In this document: piece after piece, positions 56,996 to 64,000 of the stretch
Layout of the letters: every line of letters starts with the position of its first letter
How positions within the stretch are numbered: the stretch's first letter is position 1
From: Modestobacter italicus
Lineage (GTDB): Bacteria > Actinomycetota > Actinomycetes > Mycobacteriales > Geodermatophilaceae
NCBI RefSeq assembly: GCF_000306785.1
Contig: NC_017955.1
Span: 1,178,001 to 1,242,000, forward strand
Reading direction: 5' to 3'
DNA: 64,000 nt
Notes under the pieces: model-generated
Databases searched by the model: none
Told to the model about the DNA's origin: nothing
The model's input: only the letters and a program-made list of their open reading frames with translations
Translations under genes and position numbers: made by a program

Positions 56996-58618
56996 ATGAC
57001 CACCACCGAGCGCGGTCCCCAGCAGCCGGCGCGGACGGACGTCGACGCGGCCTTCATCGGCTCGGCGACCTATCGCAGCCTGGGGGAGCAGACCCTCAGC
57101 CCGGCCGAGGAGCGGTTCGAGAAGGGGCGCCGGACGGTCGGCCTGTTCCTCGCACCCGCGGTCACCGTGGTCGTGGCGCTGCTGCCGCTGGACCTGCCCC
57201 GTCAGCAGCACCTGCTCGCCGCGGTGCTGCTCGGCGTCATCGTCCTGTGGATCACCGAGCCGGTGCCGATCCCGATCGGTGGGCTCATCGGCATCGGGGC
57301 GATCGTCGTCCTGGGCGTCGTCCCGGCCGACGAGGCGGTGGCGCCCTTCGGCTCGACGACGGTGTTCACCTTCATCGGCGCGTTCATCCTCGCCCAGGCG
57401 ATGCTCCGGCACGGTCTGGCCCGGCGGTTCGCGATGTTCGTGCTGTCGCTGCGCTGGGTCGGGACGTCCACCTACCGGGTGGTCATCGCGTTCGGTGCGA
57501 TCACCGCCCTGCTGTCGGCCTTCGTGTCGAACACCGCGACGGTGGCGATGCTGCTGCCGACGGCGATCGGCATCCTGTCGGTGATCGCGAAGCTGCTGCA
57601 GAGCAAGGGGCTGGTCGAGCAGGACTTCGACCCGCTGCGGCTGCGCGTGGGCGTGGCCCTGATGCTGATGCTCGCCTACGGCGCCAGCGTGGGCGGTCTG
57701 CTCACCCCGGTCGGCACACCCCCGAACCTGATCGGCCGGGGGCTGATCGAGGAGGCCACCGGGGAGCGGATCAGCTTCCTCGACTGGATGCTGATGGCCC
57801 TGCCGATCTGCCTGCTGATGTTCTGCGCGCTGGCCTTCGTGCTGCTGCTGCTCAACCGCCCGGAGATCCGGCGGATCGAGGGCGTCAACGAGTACGTCCG
57901 CGCCGAGCGGGCCGAGCTCGGCCGCTTCTCCGTCGCCGAGCGGAACACCCTGATCGCCTTCGGGCTGACGGTCTTCTTCTGGGTCTTCCCGGGGATCATC
58001 GCGCTGGTCGCCGGGACGGACTCGAGCCTCTACGACACGGTCAGCGAGCGGCTGAACGAGGGCATCGTGGCCGTCCTCGGCGCCTCGTTGCTCTTCGTCC
58101 TGCCGACGAACTGGAAGGCGCGCGAGTTCACCCTGGTCTGGAGCGACGCGGCCAGGATCGACTGGGGCACCGTGCTGCTGTTCGGCACCGGGATCGTCTT
58201 CGGGTCACTGCTCGACGACACCGGCCTGGCGCTGACCATCGGCGAGGGGTCGGCCGACCTGCTCGGACTCACGAGCACGTTCGCGATCACGGTCTTCGCG
58301 GTGCTGCTGGCGATCCTCATCTCGGAGACGACGAGCAACACCGCGTCGGCCGCCGTGGTGGTGCCGATCATCATCCCGGTCGCGGTCGCGGCGGGGGTCA
58401 ACCCGTTCGTCCCGGCGTTGGCGGCCACCTTCGCGGCGTCGTTCGGCTTCATGCTGCCGGTCTCCACCCCGCAGAACGCGATCGTCTACGGCTCGGGCGT
58501 CGTCCCGATCACCAAGATGATCCGCAGCGGGTTCTCCTTCGACGTCCTGGGAGCGCTGCTCATCGTGGTCCTCCTGCCGGTGATGGTCGACCTGGTGCTG
58601 GGCAACCCGGGCGGCTGA
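56996..58618 (+). CDS. SLC13/DASS-family anion permease
   Basis: A 540-residue permease for dicarboxylates, sulfate or a similar anion, coupled to Na+. Two SNT motifs that coordinate Na+ and substrate are present: SNTATV in the first repeat and SNTASA in the second. The family signatures GGLLTPVGTPPNLIG and FGFMLPVSTPQNAIVYG follow them. About 11-13 helices and a polar N-terminus of 45 residues. GGAGGGG stands just before the ATG. Stand-alone gene; specificity unknown. Confidence 0.88.
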   Translation: MTTTERGPQQPARTDVDAAFIGSATYRSLGEQTLSPAEERFEKGRRTVGLFLAPAVTVVVALLPLDLPRQQHLLAAVLLGVIVLWITEPVPIPIGGLIGIGAIVVLGVVPADEAVAPFGSTTVFTFIGAFILAQAMLRHGLARRFAMFVLSLRWVGTSTYRVVIAFGAITALLSAFVSNTATVAMLLPTAIGILSVIAKLLQSKGLVEQDFDPLRLRVGVALMLMLAYGASVGGLLTPVGTPPNLIGRGLIEEATGERISFLDWMLMALPICLLMFCALAFVLLLLNRPEIRRIEGVNEYVRAERAELGRFSVAERNTLIAFGLTVFFWVFPGIIALVAGTDSSLYDTVSERLNEGIVAVLGASLLFVLPTNWKAREFTLVWSDAARIDWGTVLLFGTGIVFGSLLDDTGLALTIGEGSADLLGLTSTFAITVFAVLLAILISETTSNTASAAVVVPIIIPVAVAAGVNPFVPALAATFAASFGFMLPVSTPQNAIVYGSGVVPITKMIRSGFSFDVLGALLIVVLLPVMVDLVLGNPGG

Positions 58619-58771
58619 GCCGCGGACACCGGCTGTTCACCCGGGTGGGGGTGCCCACCCCTCGCCGGGCGTGTCACGATGGTCGACGGACCCGCGGCGC
58701 TCCGCCGGGGCATCCAGGGACGTCGGGAGGTGACCGGGCAGATGCGTGCCGAGCCCCCCAGTCACAGTCCC

Positions 58772-58838
58772 GAGGTCCCCTCCTGCTGACGCGCCCGGTC
58801 GACGCCCGACCCGCGGCGGTGCTGCGTGCGGGGACCTC
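58772..58838 (+). other. Long-range inverted repeat in the corA leader
   Basis: GAGGTCCCC (58772-58780) can pair with GGGGACCTC (58830-58838). They enclose about 49 GC-rich bases and end 39 bases before the corA start. It is a candidate structured 5' leader, but it does not match the M-box pattern that I know. Confidence 0.4.
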
Positions 58839-58877
58839 TCCTGCGTCCCCGTCCCCGCGTCCTCCGGGAGTCCCGTC

Positions 58878-60026
58878 GTGTCCGACCGCCGTCTCAGCAC
58901 GCCCCGTGCCGCCCTCTCCACCCTCACCCGCCGGCCGCGCCCGGCCGCCGTCCCGAGGTCGTCCGACGGGTCGGCTGCGCAGCTGACCCCGGTGGACCGC
59001 CCCGCGCGGATGGTGGACAACGCGGTCTACGCCGGCGGCCGGCGGATCGCCACACCCGGGTCACCCGCCGAGAGCCATGAGTGGCTGACCGAGGGCTACG
59101 AGGACCGGATGGTGTGGCTGGGCCTCTACCGCCCGGACCCCGCTGCGCTCGGTGAGCTTGCCGAGCAGTACGACCTGCCCGAGCTGGCGGTCGAGGACGC
59201 CATCAAGGCGCACCAGCGGCCGAAGTTCGAACGCTACGGCGACACGCTCTTCGTCGTCCTCAAGGCCGCCCGCTACCTGGACGCCGCCGAGGAGGTCGAC
59301 TTCGGCGAGCTGCACCTGTTCCTCGGCCGGGACTTCGTGATCACCGTCCGGCACAGCGAGTCGCCGGACCTGTCCCGGGTGCGCCGCCGGCTGGAGAGCG
59401 ACCCGGAGCTGCTGGCGCGGGGGAGCGAGGCGGTGCTCTACGCGATCCTGGACGCCGTCGTCGACGGGTACGCGCCGGTCGTCGCCGGCCTGGAGAACGA
59501 CATCGACGAGATCGAGGTCGAGGTCTTCCGCGGTGACCCGCAGGTCTCCCGGCGCATCTACGAGCTGTCCCAGGAGGTCGTGGACTTCCAGCGGGCCGCC
59601 CAGCCGCTGACCGGCATCCTGGCCGCGATCACCGCCGGGTTCGAGAAGTACGGCGTCGACGAGGAGCTGCGCAGCTACCTGCGGGACGTCGCCGACCACG
59701 TGACGTCGGTGACCGAGCGGGTGGAGGGCTTCCGGCTGCAGCTGCGCGACATCCTCACCGTGAACGCCACGCTGGTCGCGCAGCGGCAGAACGAGGAGAT
59801 CCGCGAGCTGACCGAGACGTCGCTGGCGCAGGGCGAGGAGGTCAAGAAGATCTCCGCGTGGGCCGCGATCCTGTTCGCCCCGACCCTGGTGGGCACCGTC
59901 TACGGGATGAACTTCACCCACATGCCCGAGCTCGACTGGCGGCTGGGGTACCCGCTCGCGCTGGTGCTGATGCTGATGGTCAGCGTCGTGCTGTACCTGG
60001 TGTTCAAGCGGCGCGACTGGATCTGA
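58878..60026 (+). CDS. corA: CorA-family magnesium/cobalt channel
   Basis: A 382-residue divalent-cation channel. A soluble alpha/beta N-terminus (RPKFERYGDTLFVVLKAARYL, FLGRDFVITVRHS) leads into long helices. Two C-terminal membrane helices follow, with the signature YGMNF at 342-346 (GMN filter) and the loop THMPEL. The GTG at 58878 is taken because GGGAG lies 7 bases upstream; a GTG at 58746 would add 44 residues of unrelated Pro-rich sequence across the inverted repeat. The gene ends one base before repeat copy 5. Confidence 0.92.
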   Translation: MSDRRLSTPRAALSTLTRRPRPAAVPRSSDGSAAQLTPVDRPARMVDNAVYAGGRRIATPGSPAESHEWLTEGYEDRMVWLGLYRPDPAALGELAEQYDLPELAVEDAIKAHQRPKFERYGDTLFVVLKAARYLDAAEEVDFGELHLFLGRDFVITVRHSESPDLSRVRRRLESDPELLARGSEAVLYAILDAVVDGYAPVVAGLENDIDEIEVEVFRGDPQVSRRIYELSQEVVDFQRAAQPLTGILAAITAGFEKYGVDEELRSYLRDVADHVTSVTERVEGFRLQLRDILTVNATLVAQRQNEEIRELTETSLAQGEEVKKISAWAAILFAPTLVGTVYGMNFTHMPELDWRLGYPLALVLMLMVSVVLYLVFKRRDWI

Positions 60027-60027
60027 C

Positions 60028-60086
60028 GAAGGACCCCCCCCCCCCCCGACGCTCGCAAGCTCGCGTCGGGACCCTGCAGCGGGGCC
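60028..60086 (+). repeat. Dispersed stem-loop repeat, copy 5, with a C14 tract
   Basis: A 59 bp copy starting one base after the corA stop. The 5' half has become a run of 14 C (60034-60047); CGACGCTCGCAAGCTCGCG and the end GCAGCGGGGCC are kept. Four C of the run can still pair with GGGG at the 3' end. It lies 55 bases before the tmRNA gene. Confidence 0.8.
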
Positions 60087-60141
60087 GTCGGTGGAACATC
60101 ACGAGGGCACGAGCAGTTAAGCTGTCTGCACAACTCAACAG

Positions 60142-60517
60142 GGGGGCGATTGGTCTCGACTGCGGTCGGGTGACCAGGGGAAGCGAGCCGAGGAAGGCAA
60201 CGATGAGCTCGTTAACCACGCGTTGCAAAAAACACAAGCGCCGACTCCAGTCAGCGCGACTTCGCTCTCGCTGCCTAACAGCAGCTAGGCGAGTCTGTCA
60301 GCCCGGGTTCGTCATCGACCCGGTTCCTGGCATCAGCTAGATGACTCACTGCACGCACCGGTCGCGGGTGCGTGCGGGACACCAAACAGCGGCTGGGCCC
60401 GTCACACCGACTTGTTCGCGGGATCGGTGGGGTCGAGCAGAGACAGAGCGGACTGCGCTCGGAGAAGCCCTGGTGATGCGTCGCAGGACGCGGGTTCGAT
60501 TCCCGCCGCCTCCACCA
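60142..60517 (+). ncRNA. ssrA: Transfer-messenger RNA (tmRNA)
   Basis: About 376 bases. The 5' acceptor strand GGGGGCG (60142-60148) pairs with CGCCTCC (60507-60513), followed by A and encoded CCA (60515-60517). The T arm is GCGGG-TTCGATT-CCCGC (60490-60506). The tag frame starts at GCA 60225 and ends at TAA 60276-60278, giving AKNTSADSSQRDFALAA. Its ending FALAA is the usual ClpXP degron type, and SADSSQRD resembles the mycobacterial tag. A TAAGCT box (60118-60123) upstream is the likely -10, with the mature 5' end made by RNase P. Partner of SmpB (48475). A small frame at 60341-60592 inside the gene is not a protein gene. Confidence 0.97.
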
Positions 60518-60540
60518 CACATCAATCCCCCCGTTCCACC

Positions 60541-60574
60541 ACGCAGGGCCCGGTCTGGAGACCGGGCCCTGCGT
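60541..60574 (+). terminator. Terminator of ssrA
   Basis: A 16 bp perfect inverted repeat (60541-60556 with 60559-60574) around GG, 23 bases after the CCA end. Confidence 0.85.
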
Positions 60575-60687
60575 GCGTTCCTCGGTCGGTGACCTTCACC
60601 CGGTCCGGGTGTGCCCGGTGCCACCCCGGCTCCCGACGATGGAGCCCGACCGGCGCTTCGCCGGCTGCCGAGGGGCAGGAGCCGACA

Positions 60688-62181
60688 GTGACGACCGTCC
60701 GTGTGCGCCCGCACCCCGCTCCGGACGGCGACGGTGCGCCGCCGGGCGACGCGGTGTTCGCGTCGGCCTGGCGGCGGAGGCGGCTGACCGTCGAGGAGCG
60801 GCTCGCGCGCGGCCAGGCGGCCCGCCGGGACGCGCCGAGGTCCGGGCACGGCCGGTGGGAGCCGGCGCCGGACCGCCCGGACCCGGTCGCGCTGCTCGAG
60901 CAGCAGGCCCGGACGCGGGTGCCCGAGCTCCTGCCGATCCGGTACGGCCGGATGCTCGAGTCGCCCTTCACCTTCTTCCGGGGCGCGGCGGCCGTCATGT
61001 CCGCCGACCTGGTCGGCACCCCGCGGTCCGGCGTCACCGTGCAGCTGTGCGGGGACGCGCACCTGTCGAACTTCGGCCTGTTCGGCTCGCCGGAACGACG
61101 GATGCTGTTCGACATCAACGACTTCGACGAGACCCTGCCCGGGCCGTGGGAGTGGGACGTCAAACGGCTCGCGGCCAGCTTCGAGGTGCTGGGCCGGGAG
61201 CGCGGGTTCAGCCCCGAGGACCGGCACGCGATCGTCGTGGCCGGCGTCCGCGAGTACCGGGACCGGATGCGCCGCGCCGCCGGGATGAGCGGCCTGCAGG
61301 CCTGGTACGAGCACCTCGAGGCCGGCGAGCTGCTGGAGCTGGTCCGCCGGGAGGTCGCCGTCCGACGCGTCGGACGGCGCGACGCCCGCGCCCAGGAGGA
61401 CATGGTCGCCAAGGCGCGGTCCCGCGACAGCACCCGCGTGCTGGCCCGCCGCACCGGCCTGGTCGACGGCGAGCTGCGGATCGTCGCGGACCCGCCGATC
61501 ATCGTCCCGATCGAGGACCTGGCCCGGCCCGGCACCGCCTGGGAGGACCCCGCTCCGGCGATCAAGAAGCTGCTGGCGTCCTACCGGCGCACGCTCAGCC
61601 ACCAGCACCACCCGCTGGAGGAGTACCGCTACGTGCACGCGGCCCGGAAGGTCGTCGGCGTCGGCAGCGTCGGCACCCGCTGCTACATCCTGCTGCTGGT
61701 CGGCCGGGACGACGACGACCCGCTCTTCCTGCAGGTCAAGGAGGCCGCGCCGTCGGTGCTGGAGCGCGGCCTCGGACCCAGCGCGTACCGCAACCACGGG
61801 CAGCGGGTGGTCGTCGGTCAGCGGCTGATGCAGGCGGCGACCGACATCTTCCTCGGCTGGCAGCGGATCACCGGCCTGGACGGGGTGACCCGCGACTACT
61901 ACGTGCGCCAGTTCCACGACTGGAAGGGCAGTGCCGACGTCGACAGCATGCGGGTGGCCGGGGCGACCCTGTACGCCCGCATCTGCGGCGCCACCCTCGG
62001 CCGAGCCCACGCCCGGTGGGGGGATCGCATCGCGATCGCCGCCTACCTGGGCAAGGGGCCGGCGTTCGACCGGGCCGTCGCGCAGTTCGCCACGGCCTAC
62101 GCCGACCAGAACGAGCGCGACCACGCCGCGTTCGCGGCCGCGGTCGCCGCCGGCCGGATCGAGGCCCGGACCGGCACGTAG
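60688..62181 (+). CDS. DUF2252 protein (kinase-like fold)
   Basis: A 497-residue cytosolic protein with the DUF2252 hallmarks ARTRVPELLPIRYGRMLESPFTFFRGAAAVMSADL, LCGDAHLSNFGLFGSPERRMLFDINDFDETLPGPWEWDVKRLAAS and DYYVRQFHDWKGSAD. The GDAHLSNFG and NDFDET motifs look like the catalytic HxN and DFD loops of aminoglycoside-phosphotransferase-like kinases, so phosphotransfer is likely, but the substrate is unknown. AGGAG is 6 bases before the GTG. Just after ssrA, with its own start region. Confidence 0.9.
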   Translation: MTTVRVRPHPAPDGDGAPPGDAVFASAWRRRRLTVEERLARGQAARRDAPRSGHGRWEPAPDRPDPVALLEQQARTRVPELLPIRYGRMLESPFTFFRGAAAVMSADLVGTPRSGVTVQLCGDAHLSNFGLFGSPERRMLFDINDFDETLPGPWEWDVKRLAASFEVLGRERGFSPEDRHAIVVAGVREYRDRMRRAAGMSGLQAWYEHLEAGELLELVRREVAVRRVGRRDARAQEDMVAKARSRDSTRVLARRTGLVDGELRIVADPPIIVPIEDLARPGTAWEDPAPAIKKLLASYRRTLSHQHHPLEEYRYVHAARKVVGVGSVGTRCYILLLVGRDDDDPLFLQVKEAAPSVLERGLGPSAYRNHGQRVVVGQRLMQAATDIFLGWQRITGLDGVTRDYYVRQFHDWKGSADVDSMRVAGATLYARICGATLGRAHARWGDRIAIAAYLGKGPAFDRAVAQFATAYADQNERDHAAFAAAVAAGRIEARTGT

Positions 62182-62209
62182 GGCCCGGTCCGGGCCCTAC
62201 GTGCCTTCC

Positions 62210-62902
62210 TCACATGTCGCGGTAGCGGACCGCCTCGGCCAGCGCCTCCGTCAGCGCCTGGCGGCCCACCGGGCGGCCGGGGCCGTTGGGGGCGTCAGGG
62301 CCGGGAGCCGCGTAGATCATCACGTAGGCGGCGGTGTCGCGCTGGAAGCGCCAGCCCTCCGCGAGCGGGCCGACGTCGTGGGAGTCGTAGCCGATGGCGT
62401 CGAGGAACTCCGCGACCGTCGCCTTGGCCGCCGCGTCGTCGCCGGCGATCGGGAGGGCCGAGCGCTCGGGGTCGCCTGCCGGGCGGTGCAGGGTGCCGAG
62501 CTGGTCGACGTAGATGCTGTTGAACGTCTTGACCACGTGCGACTCCGGCAGGTGCGCCTGCAGGAGCTCGCTGGTGGTGGTCGACTCGTCGTCGAGCTCG
62601 GCGATCCGCCCGTCGCGGTCGGGGTAGTAGTTGTTGGTGTCGATCACGACCTTGCCGCGCAGCGGCTCGACCGGCACCTCCCGGTAGTTCTTCAGCGGCA
62701 CGGTGACCACCACGAGGTCGCCGGCCTCGGCGGCGTCGAAGGCGGTGGCCGCCCGGGCCCGCGGGCCGAGCTCGGCCACGAGGTCGGCGAGGGTCTCCGG
62801 GCCACGGCTGTTGCTGACCACCACGTCGTAGCCGGCGGCGACCGCCAGCCGTGCCACGGTGCTGCCGATGTTCCCGCTGCCGATGAGTCCGATCGTCGTC
62901 AT
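62210..62902 (-). CDS. NADPH-dependent F420 reductase-like / NAD(P)-binding protein
   Basis: A 230-residue Rossmann protein. MTTIGLIGSGNIGSTVARLAVAAGYDVVVSNSRGPETL is the dinucleotide motif with the NADP-favouring NSRGP. VVVTVPLKNYREVP, VVIDTNNYYPDRDG and VVKTFNSIYVDQL follow the F420-dependent NADP oxidoreductase family. It may exchange hydride between F420 and NADP or act on another partner; the exact acceptor is inference. Separated by 41 bases from the MetE-like gene on the same strand. Confidence 0.87.
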   Translation of the reverse strand: MTTIGLIGSGNIGSTVARLAVAAGYDVVVSNSRGPETLADLVAELGPRARAATAFDAAEAGDLVVVTVPLKNYREVPVEPLRGKVVIDTNNYYPDRDGRIAELDDESTTTSELLQAHLPESHVVKTFNSIYVDQLGTLHRPAGDPERSALPIAGDDAAAKATVAEFLDAIGYDSHDVGPLAEGWRFQRDTAAYVMIYAAPGPDAPNGPGRPVGRQALTEALAEAVRYRDM

Positions 62903-62943
62903 GTCGGGCGCAAGGCCGGCAGCGGCAGCGGCATTCCCGCCGG

Positions 62944-63978
62944 TCAGAGCTCGGCGCGCACGATCGCCGCGGCCTGGGCGAGGGAGCGCATCTTGCCCGC
63001 CGCCGACGCCCGCGGCAGGTACTTCAGCCCGCAGTCGCTGGACAGCACCAGCCGGTCGACGTCGACGTGGTCCAGCGCCCGCCGCACCCGGTCGGCGACG
63101 ACCTCGGGCGTCTCCACCTCCGGCGTCGACAGGTCCAGCACGCCGAGCGCGACGCCCGTCCCGCGCAGCGGCCGCAGCGTGGCCGGGTCCAGGTGAGACT
63201 GCGCCGTCTCCACCGAGATTGCCGCGGCCGGGACGTCGGCCAGCTCCGGCAGCACCGAGTAGCCCTCCGGCCGCTCGGCGACCATCGCCGCGTAGCCGAA
63301 GCAGACGTGCACGTGCACCGGTCCGGGGGCGTCGGCGAGGGCCCGGGTGAGGACCTCCACGCCGTAGCGCCGGGCCACCTCCGGCCGGGCCTGCAGCCAC
63401 GGCTCGTCCAGCTGCACGATGTCCGCGCCGGCGGCGAACAGGTCGGCGATCTCGGCCCGGACGACGTCGGCGTAGGCCAGCGCCAGGAGGCGGTCGTCGC
63501 CGTAGTGGTCGTCCTGCGCCTGCTGGGTCATCGTGAACGGCCCGGGGACGGTCATCTTGACCGCCCGGTCGGTGTGCGCCCGCAGGAACCGCACGTCCTC
63601 GACCTGCACCGGCTCCGGACGGCGGATCTCCCCGGTCACCCGCGGCACGGGGATGTCCATCCCGGAGCGGTTGCGCACGGTGCCGGGGGAGTCGAGGTCC
63701 AGGCCCTCCAGCCGGGTGGCGAAGTGGTTGGAGTAGGACTCCCGGCGGATCTCGCCGTCGCCGACGATGTCCAGCCCGGCCAGCTCCTGCGCCCGGACGG
63801 CGGCCAGGGTGGCGTCGTCCTGGGCCTCCTGCAGGTGCTCCGGCGGGATCCGCCAGAGCTCGCGGGCCCGCACCCGCGGCGGGAACTGGTGCCCGAGCCG
63901 GTCGCGGTCGATCAGCCAGTCCGGCTGGGGCAGGCTGCCGACGACGGTCGTGGGCAACGGGGGGAGCGGGAGCGCCAT
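62944..63978 (-). CDS. Cobalamin-independent methionine synthase C-domain-like protein
   Basis: A 344-residue TIM-barrel protein matching the MetE C-terminal catalytic half. TTVVGSLPQPDWL (start of barrel), DGEIRRESYSNHFATRL, PGPFTM, VQLDEPWLQARPE, HVHVCFGY (His and Cys zinc ligands) and LVLSSDCGLKYLPRASAAGKMRSL (zinc Cys and the Asp-Cys-Gly-Leu-Lys motif) are present. The N-terminal half of MetE is missing, as in archaeal MetE-like and MesD/MesX-type methyltransferases. Folate type and methyl donor are unknown. It starts 22 bases before the window end, so no upstream control can be seen. Confidence 0.88.
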   Translation of the reverse strand: MALPLPPLPTTVVGSLPQPDWLIDRDRLGHQFPPRVRARELWRIPPEHLQEAQDDATLAAVRAQELAGLDIVGDGEIRRESYSNHFATRLEGLDLDSPGTVRNRSGMDIPVPRVTGEIRRPEPVQVEDVRFLRAHTDRAVKMTVPGPFTMTQQAQDDHYGDDRLLALAYADVVRAEIADLFAAGADIVQLDEPWLQARPEVARRYGVEVLTRALADAPGPVHVHVCFGYAAMVAERPEGYSVLPELADVPAAAISVETAQSHLDPATLRPLRGTGVALGVLDLSTPEVETPEVVADRVRRALDHVDVDRLVLSSDCGLKYLPRASAAGKMRSLAQAAAIVRAEL

Positions 63979-64000
63979 GGGCCCATCCTGCCGGTGCGGC

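Noticed and set aside
58619-58877. M-box magnesium riboswitch
   Set aside because: The conserved M-box core is not recognisable; only a long-range pairing can be supported.
60490-60506. A tRNA T-arm-like sequence
   Set aside because: It is the T arm of the tmRNA, not of a separate tRNA gene. No other T-arm pattern was seen in the window.
60341-60592. Small plus-strand frame inside the ssrA region, and a frame from 60412 into DUF2252
   Set aside because: The DNA is the tmRNA tRNA-like domain and terminator; the DUF2252 gene begins at 60688 with its own ribosome binding site.

Overview
The window is a very GC-rich actinobacterial chromosome segment. Three things point to this: many GTG starts, extended -10 boxes of the TANNNT type placed 6-9 bases before start codons (leaderless mRNAs), and a tmRNA tag ending in QRDFALAA, close to the mycobacterial tag ending. 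The htrA-tatB-mrp and prfB-ftsE-ftsX-smpB neighbourhoods also fit. My inference is a Geodermatophilaceae-like soil or rock actinobacterium (Blastococcus, Geodermatophilus, Modestobacter type). No IS element, prophage, CRISPR array or classical tRNA gene was seen.

Layout. 1-5.6 kb is an envelope and housekeeping block: htrA (cut by the window edge), tatB, convergent mrp, azlCD, and a DUF1003 / soluble MgtE-like CBS pair. 5.7-10.2 kb carries phzF-like, EamA-type exporter, citE-like lyase, DUF4190, a sensor-domain lipoprotein and a membrane protein. 10.2-19.1 kb carries a two-gene glycosyltransferase operon (GT39-like, then GT2-GtrA), a quinone-oxidoreductase-like protein, an AlkD-like protein, a ThDP enzyme and a lipase-like protein. 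19.1-25.8 kb holds a Clp-N/HTH regulator with its own double palindrome, a coiled-coil membrane protein, an AhpD-like protein, a processive GT2 with a C-terminal MshEN-like (c-di-GMP binding) domain, and an SDR-hydrolase pair divergent from a TetR regulator. 26-30.2 kb is a compact Tad/Flp pilus operon. 30.2-35.9 kb looks accessory: a Pro/Ala/Lys-rich lipoprotein, a triple-repeat secreted protein, orphan membrane proteins and about 1 kb without a convincing gene. 36-45.5 kb has a hydrolase, a GltS-like flavoprotein, a secreted subtilisin, several small unknown proteins, a PAS-GGDEF-EAL protein and a lipoprotein. 45.5-49.9 kb is the conserved prfB-ftsEX-smpB block with a downstream oxidoreductase. 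50-60 kb carries mixed metabolic and transport genes ending in corA. The tmRNA gene (ssrA) lies at 60.1-60.5 kb, followed by DUF2252, an F420/NADP-type reductase and a MetE-C-like protein.

How the parts work together. SmpB, ssrA and RF2 serve translation termination and ribosome rescue. FtsEX acts in division. The GGDEF-EAL protein may set the c-di-GMP that the GT2-MshEN protein could sense. The Tad operon makes a surface pilus.

The most unusual signal is a dispersed 58-60 bp stem-loop element present five times (1323, 6556, 29296, 46644 reversed, 60028). Its outer stem shows compensatory base changes. Four copies start 1-6 bases after a stop codon, and two sit inside operons where they are read as the N-terminal codons of the next gene.
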